A DNA stretch of 64,000 nt from Daejeonia sp002484105. Its GTDB lineage: Bacteria > Bacteroidota > Bacteroidia > Flavobacteriales > Weeksellaceae. Location of the stretch: contig NZ_CP195105.1 in assembly GCF_051175565.1 (NCBI RefSeq), forward strand, positions 248,001 to 312,000. The letters run 5' to 3'. Every line of letters begins with the position of its first letter. Position 1 is the first letter of the stretch. Positions 35,228-43,843 of this stretch are shown piece after piece. Both the position numbers and the translations under genes were made by a program. The notes beneath the pieces are model-generated. The model saw only the letters and a list, made by a program, of their open reading frames with translations, was not told the DNA's origin and did no database searches.

Positions 35228-36622
35228 ATGAATTACAGAATCGAACACGACACAATGGGCGACGTGCAAGTCCCGGCAGATAAATTCTGGGGCGCACAGA
35301 CAGAACGCTCAAGAAACAATTTCAAAATCGGGCCGCACGCCTCTATGCCACAAGAAATTATTGAGGCTTTTGCCTATCTGAAAAAAGCCGCCGCTTATGC
35401 CAATGCCGAGCTTGGGGTACTCACACAGGAAAAAAGAGATATGATCGCCAAAGTTTGCGACGAAATTCTGGCAGGCGACCTCAACGACCAGTTTCCGCTG
35501 GTCATCTGGCAAACGGGCTCCGGAACACAGAGCAACATGAACGTAAACGAAGTAATCTCCAACAAAGCACATGTGAACAACGGCGGAAAATTAGGCGAAA
35601 AATCCGAAATACACCCAAATGACGATGTAAATAAATCACAGTCTTCCAACGACACCTTCCCAACAGCCATGCATATCGCTGCTTACAAAAAGGTGGTGGA
35701 ACATACACTTCCTGCTGTAGAAATACTGCGCAACACCCTGAATGAAAAAGCGGAAGCTTTCAGAAACATTGTAAAAATCGGAAGAACCCACCTGATGGAC
35801 GCTACACCACTGACATTGGGACAGGAATTCTCCGGATATGTTGCTCAGCTTGATTTTGCCATGAAAGCGATCCGAAACACACTGCACCATCTTCAGGAAC
35901 TGGCACTGGGAGGCACCGCCGTAGGAACCGGACTGAACACTCCCAAAAGCTATGATACAAAAGTTGCAGCGTACATTTCAGAATTCACCGGACAAACCTT
36001 CCATACAGCACCCAACAAATTCGAAGCACTGGCCTCCCATGATGCTATCGTCGAAACCCATGGCGCTCTGAAACAGCTCGCAGTGGCTCTTTTTAAAATT
36101 GCTCAGGACATCCGCTTTCTGGCTTCCGGACCCCGTTGCGGTATCGGAGAAATCCATCTCCCGGAAAACGAACCGGGATCGTCCATCATGCCGGGAAAAG
36201 TGAACCCGACACAAAATGAAGCCATGACAATGGTTTGCGCACAGGTATTGGGAAATGACACTACGGTTTCCTTTGCCGGTACGCAGGGAAATTTTGAACT
36301 GAATGTATTCAAACCGGTGATGGCCTATAATTTTCTGCAATCTGCCCAACTGCTGGCCGATGCGTGTATCTCCTTCAACGAGCACTGTGCTTCAGGAATT
36401 GAAGCCAACGAAAAACGCATCAAAGAGCTGCTGAACAAATCGCTGATGCTCGTAACAGCTCTCAACCCCCACATCGGTTACGAAAATGCAGCAAAAATTG
36501 CAAAAACAGCGCACAAAAACGGAACCACACTCCGCGAAGAAGCCATCAATCTCGGACTCGTAACCCCCGAACAGTTTGACGAATGGGTAAAACCCGAAGA
36601 TATGGTCGGCAGTCTTAAATAA
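35228..36622 (+). CDS. fumC: Fumarate hydratase class II (FumC)
   Basis: 464 residues, homotetrameric, cluster-free and oxygen-stable. Signatures of the fumarase/aspartase superfamily: KFWGAQTERSRNNF near residue 20, TGSGTQSNMNVNEV near 98, the HPNDDVNKSQSSNDTFPTA stretch near 130, TPLTLGQEFSGY near 188, and the GSSIMPGKVNPTQNE catalytic loop near 317. Complete. It runs opposite to the class I gene, so the organism keeps two unrelated enzymes for one reaction under possibly shared control. Confidence 0.97.
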   Translation: MNYRIEHDTMGDVQVPADKFWGAQTERSRNNFKIGPHASMPQEIIEAFAYLKKAAAYANAELGVLTQEKRDMIAKVCDEILAGDLNDQFPLVIWQTGSGTQSNMNVNEVISNKAHVNNGGKLGEKSEIHPNDDVNKSQSSNDTFPTAMHIAAYKKVVEHTLPAVEILRNTLNEKAEAFRNIVKIGRTHLMDATPLTLGQEFSGYVAQLDFAMKAIRNTLHHLQELALGGTAVGTGLNTPKSYDTKVAAYISEFTGQTFHTAPNKFEALASHDAIVETHGALKQLAVALFKIAQDIRFLASGPRCGIGEIHLPENEPGSSIMPGKVNPTQNEAMTMVCAQVLGNDTTVSFAGTQGNFELNVFKPVMAYNFLQSAQLLADACISFNEHCASGIEANEKRIKELLNKSLMLVTALNPHIGYENAAKIAKTAHKNGTTLREEAINLGLVTPEQFDEWVKPEDMVGSLK

Positions 36623-36636
36623 AAAACTCCGTCACC

Positions 36637-36661
36637 AAAACTGCCGCTGTTTTGCGGTTTA
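36637..36661 (+). terminator. Probable terminator after fumC
   Basis: AAACTGC and GCGGTTT pair (one G-U) around CGCTGTTTT, followed by ATT. A second, mutually exclusive pairing exists: TGCCGCTGT (36642-36650) with ACAGCGGCA (36682-36690). Confidence 0.5.
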
Positions 36662-36697
36662 TTAACCTATATCAATCAAAGACAGCGGCAACTTTAC

Positions 36698-36705
36698 TAC
36701 TTTTG
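36698..36705 (+). promoter_or_regulatory. Putative -7 element of the DoxX gene (TACTTTTG)
   Basis: TACTTTTG is a full match to TAnnTTTG, 15 bases before the ATG at 36721. The inverted-repeat arm ACAGCGGCA lies just upstream between the -33 and -7 positions, where a regulator could act. Confidence 0.4.
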
Positions 36706-36720
36706 TAAAAATTTTAAATT

Positions 36721-37128
36721 ATGGGTAAAAACAATTATGATTTAGGAATTCTGATACAGCGTCTTTCCGTGGGCGGACTGATGCTTTTCCATGGTATTCA
36801 CAAACTTATTGGCGGTGTCTCCTGGATGGGAGATATGCTGGCAGCCAAAGGGATTCCTTCTTTTGTATCTTACGGCTCCATTATCGGCGAAGTAATAGCT
36901 CCGCTAATGATCATCTTCGGTATCAAAACACGTCTTGCAGCATTCATCTATGCCTTCACCATGTTTGTAGCTTTTATGCTGGTACATACGGGAGACTTCT
37001 TTTCTCTTGACCCCGCAACCGGCGGCTGGAAGATTGAGCTTGTCGCAGCCTATTTCCTTGGTGCCGTCGTCCTCATCATTACCGGAGGCGGAAAATTTGC
37101 CTTTACGAAAGGAGGAAAACTGGACTAA
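36721..37128 (+). CDS. DoxX family membrane protein
   Basis: 135 residues with four membrane helices. The DoxX pattern is clear: LGILIQRLSVGGLMLFHGIH at the start, GIPSFVSYGSIIGEVIAPLM, then IKTRLAAFIYAFTMFVAFML. Some DoxX proteins are linked to thiosulfate:quinone oxidoreductase or to oxidative stress, but the family is broad and function cannot be fixed. It lies alone between a probable terminator before and a convergent terminator after. Confidence 0.9.
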   Translation: MGKNNYDLGILIQRLSVGGLMLFHGIHKLIGGVSWMGDMLAAKGIPSFVSYGSIIGEVIAPLMIIFGIKTRLAAFIYAFTMFVAFMLVHTGDFFSLDPATGGWKIELVAAYFLGAVVLIITGGGKFAFTKGGKLD

Positions 37129-37156
37129 AAAACAATGAATTAAAAAATTCTTTTTG

Positions 37157-37191
37157 CAAACCGGCTATCATACGATGTTATAGCCAGTTTG
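37157..37191. terminator. Bidirectional terminator between DoxX and the ABC genes
   Basis: CAAACCGGCTAT and ATAGCCAGTTTG pair over 12 positions with one mismatch around an 11-base loop, with T-rich sequence on one side. It sits between two convergent genes. Confidence 0.8.
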
Positions 37192-37209
37192 TCTTAAATG
37201 GCCATATCT

Positions 37210-37920
37210 TTATTCCCCCATCACCTGATCGGCGAAATACTGTTCAAGATCTTTCAGGGTTTCCGGGCTGGTCCGGATGTCACGTACCACTTCTCCTTTA
37301 TTGAGCACTACTATACGGTTGCATACTTCTGTGGTATGGGACAGGTCGTGGCTGGAAATCAGAAACGTAACATTTGCATCCTGCGACCACTGGCGGATGA
37401 GGTTTTTCAGTTTGATTTGTGTGGAAGGATCGAGATTGGCAAAAGGCTCGTCCAGCACAATGATTTCAGGATTACCGATCAGCGCGCCTACAATCCCCAC
37501 TTTTTTCATATTTCCTTTGGAAAGATCCCGGATATATTTACCGGCTTTCAGGATTTCTCCGTTAAAAAGATCTTCAAATTGCTTCAGAAATTCGTCTACC
37601 GTTGCTTTATTCTGCCCGCGAAGTTCCCCCAGAAAGTAAAAATATTCTTCCGGTGTCAGATACCCGATCAGGAAGGTTTCGTCGATAAAGGCAGATACTT
37701 TTTTCTTCCATTTTTCGGATTGGCTTACGGTAATGCTGTCAATTTCAATATGCCCGGTCGTAGGTGCAATAAGATCAAGCAGCAGGCTGAAAAGCGTTGT
37801 TTTTCCAGCTCCGTTGTTACCGACAAGACCAAAGGTTTCTCCTTTAGGAATGTCGAGTTCTTCAATATTCAGGACTTTACGTGAACCGTAAACTTTAGAA
37901 ATATTTTCAATATGAATCAT
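37210..37920 (-). CDS. ABC transporter ATP-binding protein
   Basis: 236 residues. Walker A GNNGAGKTT (residues ~34-42), Q-loop region FIDETFLIGYLTPEEYFYFL, signature LSKGNMKKVGIVGALIG, Walker B IIVLDEPFANLDP, H-loop LISSHDLSH. It belongs with exporter-type ATPases of the CcmA/NatA kind. It is encoded 54 bases downstream of the DUF5687 permease, which is its likely partner. The cargo is unknown. Confidence 0.93.
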   Translation of the reverse strand: MIHIENISKVYGSRKVLNIEELDIPKGETFGLVGNNGAGKTTLFSLLLDLIAPTTGHIEIDSITVSQSEKWKKKVSAFIDETFLIGYLTPEEYFYFLGELRGQNKATVDEFLKQFEDLFNGEILKAGKYIRDLSKGNMKKVGIVGALIGNPEIIVLDEPFANLDPSTQIKLKNLIRQWSQDANVTFLISSHDLSHTTEVCNRIVVLNKGEVVRDIRTSPETLKDLEQYFADQVMGE

Positions 37921-37974
37921 GATGAAGTGAATGTTAAAATGAATAATTGATGAATGAAAACCGGTATGCGTTCC

Positions 37975-39441
37975 TCAATTTTTTTTGAAAGCCGCCAGTG
38001 TCGAGTACTTTTCTGTCCGGTAAATACGAACAATCTGGTCAAAAATTCTGTCACGCAACAGAAATCCGATCAGTCCGAGAACCGCAAGGCTTACTACTGC
38101 GGCAGACATACCCAGTAAATATTTCACGCCGCCAAAAACCGCCATCGGGAGTACGAGCTGTGGAATAAGCAGCAGCATGACTTTCAGGTTGAAATTATTC
38201 TGCCCTCCCGTAAATCCTTTTGAAGTAGAATTCAAATCAATCGGCTTTTTATTGAATGCACCTGCCAGAAGGGTCAGATACGAATTGACACCGAGGTTGT
38301 AAAGTCCTGCCGCAAAAATCGTAAAATAAAACTCCCAACTGAAAAATGCATATCCCACAGCGAGTATCATAGAAACAAACGTCACAAGCACGAAAAGCCA
38401 CCATTTGGCTTTCAGAAAATCCCTGTACGGCACATTCTGCGTCATCATCAGTGGGTAATAAGAGCTGTCCCAAGCCGGGACACGCTGCCCAAACATAAAA
38501 TTGAAGCCTCCCGTCACAAAAATTCCCAAAAAGACCTGCATGAAACTGGCATCATAGCCCTGGCTTTTGATCAGAAGACCATAGAAAAGAAAGGCAAAAC
38601 CTCCCATCAATGCACTGCGCGCAGCTTTGCTTCTCCTGATCAGGCGAATATCATTGTTAATGAACGTTCCCATGGTGCCGAAACGGTTCAGGAAAGCAAT
38701 ATTTTCCGTACGTCCTGCGGCAGTTTTCATTTCCAAACCTCTGTCCAGATAAAGATTTTCACGGATAAAACGATAAGTAAAATACCCCATAACCAGCATC
38801 GCCACCAATGGAATCACAAACAGCCATGAACGGGTAAACAAAGGCAGAAATATACTCTGAGAAATACCGGGAATGCTGATCACCTTAAAATAATGCAAAG
38901 CAGCGACGGCAATTAGCAGTGCAAAAAACGTATACATCACCCGGTCACTTTTGTTCAGAAAAACATTGATGAACGTATTGATGAACAACAGAGAAAACGT
39001 GGTAAGAAACATCGCTGCCACCCCGGCGAAAGACTCACCGCCCTGTGCCAGAAGAAGAATAGAAAAAGGTACAATAAACAGCAAAAAAGACCAGCTGAAA
39101 AACGAAACCAGAATTTTGCCAAGCGTATATCCCGCAATGGAAGATTTCGGAATATTCAGTGTGAGCAGAGGCTTGATGTTATTGGCAGGAAGTTGCTGAC
39201 CGAAATATTTCATCAGCAGATCTGCCACCCAGTACAGCAGAAAGAAACGGGAAAACATGACAAGCGGATGGACATGCGCCTCCTGTCTGGAGTAGAAAAA
39301 GAGCACAAAGGCAGCTCCCAGAAATACCGCAGCAAGATTGATATAGATCACCAGCATCCCAAGTTTCATGAGAATACCGGCTCCAAATTGCGGACTGCGA
39401 AAAAAGCTCTTCCATTCCAGCCCGAGAAACTTCATTATCAT
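37975..39441 (-). CDS. DUF5687 family ABC permease
   Basis: About 488 residues from the ATG at 39439-39441 (MIMKFLGLEWKSFFRSPQF), the start that fits the family; an ATG at 39492, three bases after the recN stop, is an alternative that adds 17 residues. About twelve membrane helices. LEWKSFFRSPQFGAGILMK and the central SKAARSALMGGFAFLFYG are typical of DUF5687 proteins paired with a CcmA-like ATPase, as here. Substrate unknown. Confidence 0.85.
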   Translation of the reverse strand: MIMKFLGLEWKSFFRSPQFGAGILMKLGMLVIYINLAAVFLGAAFVLFFYSRQEAHVHPLVMFSRFFLLYWVADLLMKYFGQQLPANNIKPLLTLNIPKSSIAGYTLGKILVSFFSWSFLLFIVPFSILLLAQGGESFAGVAAMFLTTFSLLFINTFINVFLNKSDRVMYTFFALLIAVAALHYFKVISIPGISQSIFLPLFTRSWLFVIPLVAMLVMGYFTYRFIRENLYLDRGLEMKTAAGRTENIAFLNRFGTMGTFINNDIRLIRRSKAARSALMGGFAFLFYGLLIKSQGYDASFMQVFLGIFVTGGFNFMFGQRVPAWDSSYYPLMMTQNVPYRDFLKAKWWLFVLVTFVSMILAVGYAFFSWEFYFTIFAAGLYNLGVNSYLTLLAGAFNKKPIDLNSTSKGFTGGQNNFNLKVMLLLIPQLVLPMAVFGGVKYLLGMSAAVVSLAVLGLIGFLLRDRIFDQIVRIYRTEKYSTLAAFKKN

Positions 39442-39495
39442 AGAAAGGTGTTTCTGTGTTAGTCCGAAAGAGAAGGCTTTTGTTACAGTCATGAT

Positions 39496-41145
39496 TTATT
39501 TCATGAGTTCTTCTGCCTGTTTCAGTGCAGCTTCTGTAACGGTAGCTCCGGAAAGCAGCTGTGCAATTTCCCGTAGTTTCTGTCCGCTATCCAGCGGGAT
39601 AATATCCGAGCGTGTTCTGCCGCCGGCATCTTCTTTCACGACTTTGTAATTGTTGTCGCCACGTGCGGCAACCTGTGCAAGATGGGTGATGACGATCAGC
39701 TGCATATGTTGTGACATTTCCTGCATTAGTGCGCCGATTTCTCCGGCTACTTTTCCGGAAACCCCAGTATCAATTTCATCAAGAATCAAGGTTGGGAGGT
39801 CGGCATTTTCTGCCATTATTTTCTTCACAGCCAGCATGACACGGGAGCGCTCACCTCCGGAAACGGCAGTCTGTATCGGCCTCATCGGAAAACCGGTATT
39901 TGCCTGAAAAAGAATAGCTACCGACTCATTACCAAACGGACTATACTGACCGGAAGGGGACAGTTCAACATCAATTTTTGCTTTTTCCAGACCCAGTTTG
40001 GCAAAAAGGCTTTCTGCTTTTTTCACAAAAACAGGAATTCCTTTTTTACGTTTTGCAGAAATCTTATCCGAAAAATCTGCCAGTTTCATTTCCTGGATTC
40101 CGATCTGATTTTCGGTTTCGGCAAGCTGTTCGGCAATGCCGGAAAAGGAAACCTGTTCGCCGGCAAGGCGGTCGCGTATTTCGCAGAGGTTTTCTACAGT
40201 CTGCACATTATGTTTTACAAAAAGTGCATGGATAAGGTTGATTTTCTCCTGCAGCACCTCCAGCTGGCGGGGATCAGATTCTATTTTTTCGGCTTTGTTC
40301 TGAAGTTCAAAAAGCACATCTTTAAATTCTACAAAGAGGCTTTCAAAACGGTCATTAAGTTCTGTAAACTGATGCGAAAGTTCTGCTACACGTCCCAGTT
40401 TTGTCCGGATGTCCAGCAGTGCATCCAGCACGCCGACTTCTTCCTGATCCATACGGTTGAAAATCAGTGAAAGATTTTCTGCAATGGTTTCCGCATTTTC
40501 CTGCAGGGCGAGTTTCCCGTTCAGGTCATCCCAGTCGGTATGGTCAAGATCCGCCTCGGCAAGCTCGTTCAGTAAAAAATTTTTATATTCTGCATCGCGG
40601 TTGCCTTCAGCAAGTTGTTCCCGAAGTATATCCCTTGTTCTACGCAAATCCTTCAGCTGTGAAAATTCTTTCTGGTAAGCCAACACAAGGTCTGTACTGC
40701 CACTGATTCCGTCAAGAATACGGAACTGGTAAGCCTCACTGAAAAGATCAGAAGTTTCAAACTGGGAATGGATATCGACGAGACGCGAAGACAGCCCTTT
40801 CAGAACATCAAGCGTAGCCGGAACATCATTGATAAAAGCCCGGGATTTCCCACTCGGCAGAATCTCGCGGCGGATAATGGTGGACGTCTCAAAATCAAGG
40901 TCATTTTCTTCAAAAAAGGGGCGGAGTTTTTCCGAAACCTCAAACTCAGCTTCCACAATGCTTTTACTGTCAGAATTCTGGATGGTTTTCAGGTCTGCTC
41001 TTTCGCCCAGAATCAGACGCAAGGCTCCGAGAATAATTGATTTTCCGGCACCTGTTTCACCGGTAATCACCTGTAGCCCGCGATGCAGCTCGATATCCAG
41101 TGTATCAATGAGTGCAAAATTCTGTATGTAAATCCGTTTCAGCAT
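39496..41145 (-). CDS. recN: DNA repair protein RecN
   Basis: 549 residues, SMC-like ATPase acting in double-strand break repair. Walker A GETGAGKS at residues 29-36, a long coiled-coil middle (residues ~150-370), and at the C-terminus the signature AVSGGERSRVMLAVKKIMAE and Walker B LPTLILDEIDTGVSG, then QLIVITHLAQVAA. Complete. It follows porD on the same strand, but a strong hairpin lies between them. Confidence 0.96.
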   Translation of the reverse strand: MLKRIYIQNFALIDTLDIELHRGLQVITGETGAGKSIILGALRLILGERADLKTIQNSDSKSIVEAEFEVSEKLRPFFEENDLDFETSTIIRREILPSGKSRAFINDVPATLDVLKGLSSRLVDIHSQFETSDLFSEAYQFRILDGISGSTDLVLAYQKEFSQLKDLRRTRDILREQLAEGNRDAEYKNFLLNELAEADLDHTDWDDLNGKLALQENAETIAENLSLIFNRMDQEEVGVLDALLDIRTKLGRVAELSHQFTELNDRFESLFVEFKDVLFELQNKAEKIESDPRQLEVLQEKINLIHALFVKHNVQTVENLCEIRDRLAGEQVSFSGIAEQLAETENQIGIQEMKLADFSDKISAKRKKGIPVFVKKAESLFAKLGLEKAKIDVELSPSGQYSPFGNESVAILFQANTGFPMRPIQTAVSGGERSRVMLAVKKIMAENADLPTLILDEIDTGVSGKVAGEIGALMQEMSQHMQLIVITHLAQVAARGDNNYKVVKEDAGGRTRSDIIPLDSGQKLREIAQLLSGATVTEAALKQAEELMK

Positions 41146-41154
41146 AGTCAGAAA

Positions 41155-41182
41155 AAGGCTTTAAGAAAATACTTAAAGCCTT
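41155..41182 (-). terminator. Perfect 11-bp hairpin between porD and recN
   Basis: AAGGCTTTAAG and CTTAAAGCCTT pair perfectly around AAAATA; on the reverse strand the stem is followed by TTTTTC. It ends nine bases before the recN ATG, so it may end most porD transcripts or modulate recN translation. Confidence 0.8.
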
Positions 41183-41219
41183 ACAAAATTATTGGTAATA
41201 ATTGAATTCTACAAGTTTG

Positions 41220-42125
41220 CTATTTCCACTTGTTCCATTTGGAGTCGATATCCTTTGGTGAAAATGTAGACATCAGGCTGCGGAGGTCTCCAATATTGAT
41301 ATTCCCGTTGTTTCCGTCACTGAAGAGGTTATAAATTTCATCTTTTTTGGTATCGATGAAGAGGTTGACGGGATAATTCATCTGGAAATCATTTTCATAA
41401 TACTTCAGTTTCATAAGGGCATCAAATATGGCCTTTTTTCCGGACGACTGATCTGCTTTTGAGAGATTGTCGAGCCCCAGACGGTGGTAGGCATAAAATA
41501 CATTGCGGAGTGTGTTGCTCTGCTCTTTTACCAGATTGTCAATCAGTGCACCTCGTGTGCGCGTTCCTTCCATTACCGACCAACCGCTGTACTGCTGATT
41601 CTGGGAATTCTGGGAAACCTGCTGTGCTTTTTCCAGCCATTGCTGCCCACCGTTAAGCTTAAAACTGTCGGCATCATATCCAAGAATAACATAGACATAA
41701 AAACTGATCACATCAATCAGGTTTTTGCCCGAAAACTGTCTTTCGTTAAAGATAAGGTTTTCGTTTTCGGTATATTCAAAAGGGAAATCCCGGTCATTGA
41801 TATTGAGCAACGGCGATTCGTATGTCGAGTTGAAGACCGGCCGCACTGCCTGCACTACAATGGAAGACTTGAAGGAATTGCTGCCTTCGCGCGAGGTAAT
41901 GATAATGGAAAAATTACATTTTATTTTCTCGAAATTCTGGAGCTTCTTACCCGTCCAGCTTGTATTGTTAATAAAATCGCGGAGATTTTTCTGAAGTGTT
42001 TTGAATACCTGCACATTACTTCCCGAAATCTGGTCATAATTCACCTGCACATTGGCAAGGAGTTCCTGAGCCTGACTGCAGACAAATATATTCAGTGCGA
42101 AAAAAAGATAGAGAAGTTTCTTCAT
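41220..42125 (-). CDS. porD: Type IX secretion-associated protein PorD (DUF4835)
   Basis: 301 residues with a signal peptide ending at SQAQ. The mature part begins ELLANVQVNYDQISGSNVQV, the DUF4835 signature, with GKNLIDVISFYVYVILGYD near residue 130 and TRTRGALIDNLV further on. PorD is needed for the type IX secretion system and gliding in Bacteroidota; its exact role is not settled. Position between coaBC and recN matches the usual order in this phylum. Confidence 0.92.
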   Translation of the reverse strand: MKKLLYLFFALNIFVCSQAQELLANVQVNYDQISGSNVQVFKTLQKNLRDFINNTSWTGKKLQNFEKIKCNFSIIITSREGSNSFKSSIVVQAVRPVFNSTYESPLLNINDRDFPFEYTENENLIFNERQFSGKNLIDVISFYVYVILGYDADSFKLNGGQQWLEKAQQVSQNSQNQQYSGWSVMEGTRTRGALIDNLVKEQSNTLRNVFYAYHRLGLDNLSKADQSSGKKAIFDALMKLKYYENDFQMNYPVNLFIDTKKDEIYNLFSDGNNGNINIGDLRSLMSTFSPKDIDSKWNKWK

Positions 42126-42160
42126 CAGATTTTTTATTTGTTAACGTAAAGCTTTCAATA

Positions 42161-43366
42161 TTATTTTGCCATCTGTGCCACAGCGAAGTCGAGAATATCG
42201 GCAGCAACGGCAGATTTGGGCTTTATGGGGAATTCTTTTTCCTGACTTTCTGTAAAAATACGGATACGGTTGGTGTCTGTCTGAAACCCTGCTCCGGAAT
42301 CTCGGAGTGAGTTCAGGACAATCATATCAAGATTTTTCCGGTGCAGTTTTTCTTTGGCATGGGCTTCCTCATTCTGGGTTTCGAGTGCGAAGCCAATCAG
42401 GAACTGTTTCTTTTTCTGTTCGCCCATTGTTTTGAGGATATCGGGGTTTTTCACGAGCTCGATGGTCATCGAATCTCCGTCTTTCTTGATTTTTTCGGCA
42501 GCAACTTCTTTCGGTGCATAATCGGCTACTGCAGCACTGGCAATGGCCATATCGATCCCTGAAAAATACCGGAATACTTCCTGAAACATCTCTTTTGCAG
42601 ACGTCACACGTATCAGCTGAATATGATTTCCTTTAATTTTTTCATGACTGGGACCGGAGATCAGAATAACATCTGCACCGCGCTTTGCGGCTTCTTCGGC
42701 AAGAGCAAAACCCATCTTTCCGGACGAATGGTTCCCGATAAAGCGCACAGGGTCTATCGCTTCATAAGTTGGCCCGGCAGTAATGAGCACTTTCTTCCCC
42801 GCCATATTTTTTATAAAATCCTTTGATTCAAAATATTGACGTACGGTTTCTATCAGATGTTCCGGTTCGGCCATACGTCCTTCGCCATGCAGTCCGCTCG
42901 CCAGTTCACCTTCTTCTGCCGGAATCAAAATATGTCCAAAATCCTGTGCCCGTTGAATATTCTGCCGGGTGGAAGGATGTCTATACATATCCAGATCCAT
43001 GGCGGGAGCAATAAAAACAGGACATTTTGCGGACATGTATACTGCCATCGCAAGATTATCGCATGCACCGTGCACCATCTTGGAAAGTGTATTGGCTGTG
43101 CAGGGTGCCACAAGAATTGCATCGCTCCAGAGGGCGAGCTCTACATGGTTGTTCCAGGTTCCGGAAGATGAAGAGAGATCCCAGAGCACCTCGTTTCTGG
43201 AGAGCACAGAAAGTGTGAGAGGCGTCACAAAATCTTTTGCAGCAGGTGTCAGAATGACTTTTACCTCAGCTCCTTCTTTGATGAAGCCCCGCACTGCAGT
43301 ATTCATTTTATAGGCAGCGATACCACCTGTGATGATGATTAAGATCCGTTTTCCTTCCAGATTCAT
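42161..43366 (-). CDS. coaBC: Bifunctional phosphopantothenoylcysteine decarboxylase/synthase
   Basis: 401 residues; two steps of coenzyme A synthesis. The N-terminal flavoprotein CoaC half starts GKRILIIITGGIAAYK with the catalytic histidine in NNHVELALWSDA (~residue 74) and the substrate clamp ELASGLHGEGRM. In E. coli the equivalent clamp has ACG with an active cysteine; here it is ASG. The C-terminal CoaB half starts near residue 190 (KKVLITAGPTYEAIDPVRFIG), with NHSSGKMG and a VKNPDIL stretch. The Ser for Cys change is, to my knowledge, usual in this phylum. Confidence 0.95.
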   Translation of the reverse strand: MNLEGKRILIIITGGIAAYKMNTAVRGFIKEGAEVKVILTPAAKDFVTPLTLSVLSRNEVLWDLSSSSGTWNNHVELALWSDAILVAPCTANTLSKMVHGACDNLAMAVYMSAKCPVFIAPAMDLDMYRHPSTRQNIQRAQDFGHILIPAEEGELASGLHGEGRMAEPEHLIETVRQYFESKDFIKNMAGKKVLITAGPTYEAIDPVRFIGNHSSGKMGFALAEEAAKRGADVILISGPSHEKIKGNHIQLIRVTSAKEMFQEVFRYFSGIDMAIASAAVADYAPKEVAAEKIKKDGDSMTIELVKNPDILKTMGEQKKKQFLIGFALETQNEEAHAKEKLHRKNLDMIVLNSLRDSGAGFQTDTNRIRIFTESQEKEFPIKPKSAVAADILDFAVAQMAK

Positions 43367-43473
43367 ATTGATGTTTTATAAGATTGCTAAAATACTGATT
43401 TTGGCACAATCCAATAACAAAGAAGCCACAAAAGTCAAGCTTTTGCGGCAGTTTTATTCTTGTGTGCAGCGGT

Positions 43474-43803
43474 TTAGTTTTCGCTGTTGTTTCCTGTTTC
43501 CCTGAAGTAGATATCTCCGTTCAGCCATTCTGCAATGGCCATAGAAGTTGGTTTGGGAAGTTTTTCATAATGTTTGGAGATCTCGATCTGTTCTCTGTTC
43601 TCGAAAACTTCTTCTAAAGTTGTATTGTGGATGGCAAATTCATCCAGTTTGTTATGAAGTTCTGTGCGGATTTCAGCATTAATCTGCTCTGCCCTTTTCC
43701 CCATAATAACGATGGCTTCGTAGATAGAGCCTACGTTTTCTTCGATTTTGTCACGGTCATAGGTTACGGTAGTTTCTTCCGCTTTGATATCTTTTACACT
43801 CAT
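43474..43803 (-). CDS. rpoZ: RNA polymerase omega-like subunit (Rpb6/RpoZ family, Bacteroidota type)
   Basis: 109 residues. It matches the Bacteroidota omega-like protein: SVKDIKAEETTVTYDRDKIE, SIYEAIVIMGKRAEQINAEI (the conserved core helix of omega), then a charged region and the end KPTSMAIAEWLNGDIYFRE. It stabilises assembly of RNA polymerase. It lies between bamD and coaBC, the usual location. 107 bases without a gene separate it from coaBC; I see no RNA or strong signal there. Confidence 0.9.
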   Translation of the reverse strand: MSVKDIKAEETTVTYDRDKIEENVGSIYEAIVIMGKRAEQINAEIRTELHNKLDEFAIHNTTLEEVFENREQIEISKHYEKLPKPTSMAIAEWLNGDIYFRETGNNSEN

Positions 43804-43843
43804 TTCCAGTGGTTTATTAAATTTAATTCTGCAAAGATATTAA

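Noticed and set aside
42880..42960. Serine for the catalytic cysteine in the CoaC clamp
   Set aside because: To my knowledge this version (ELASG...GRM) is usual in Bacteroidota, so it does not suggest an inactive enzyme.
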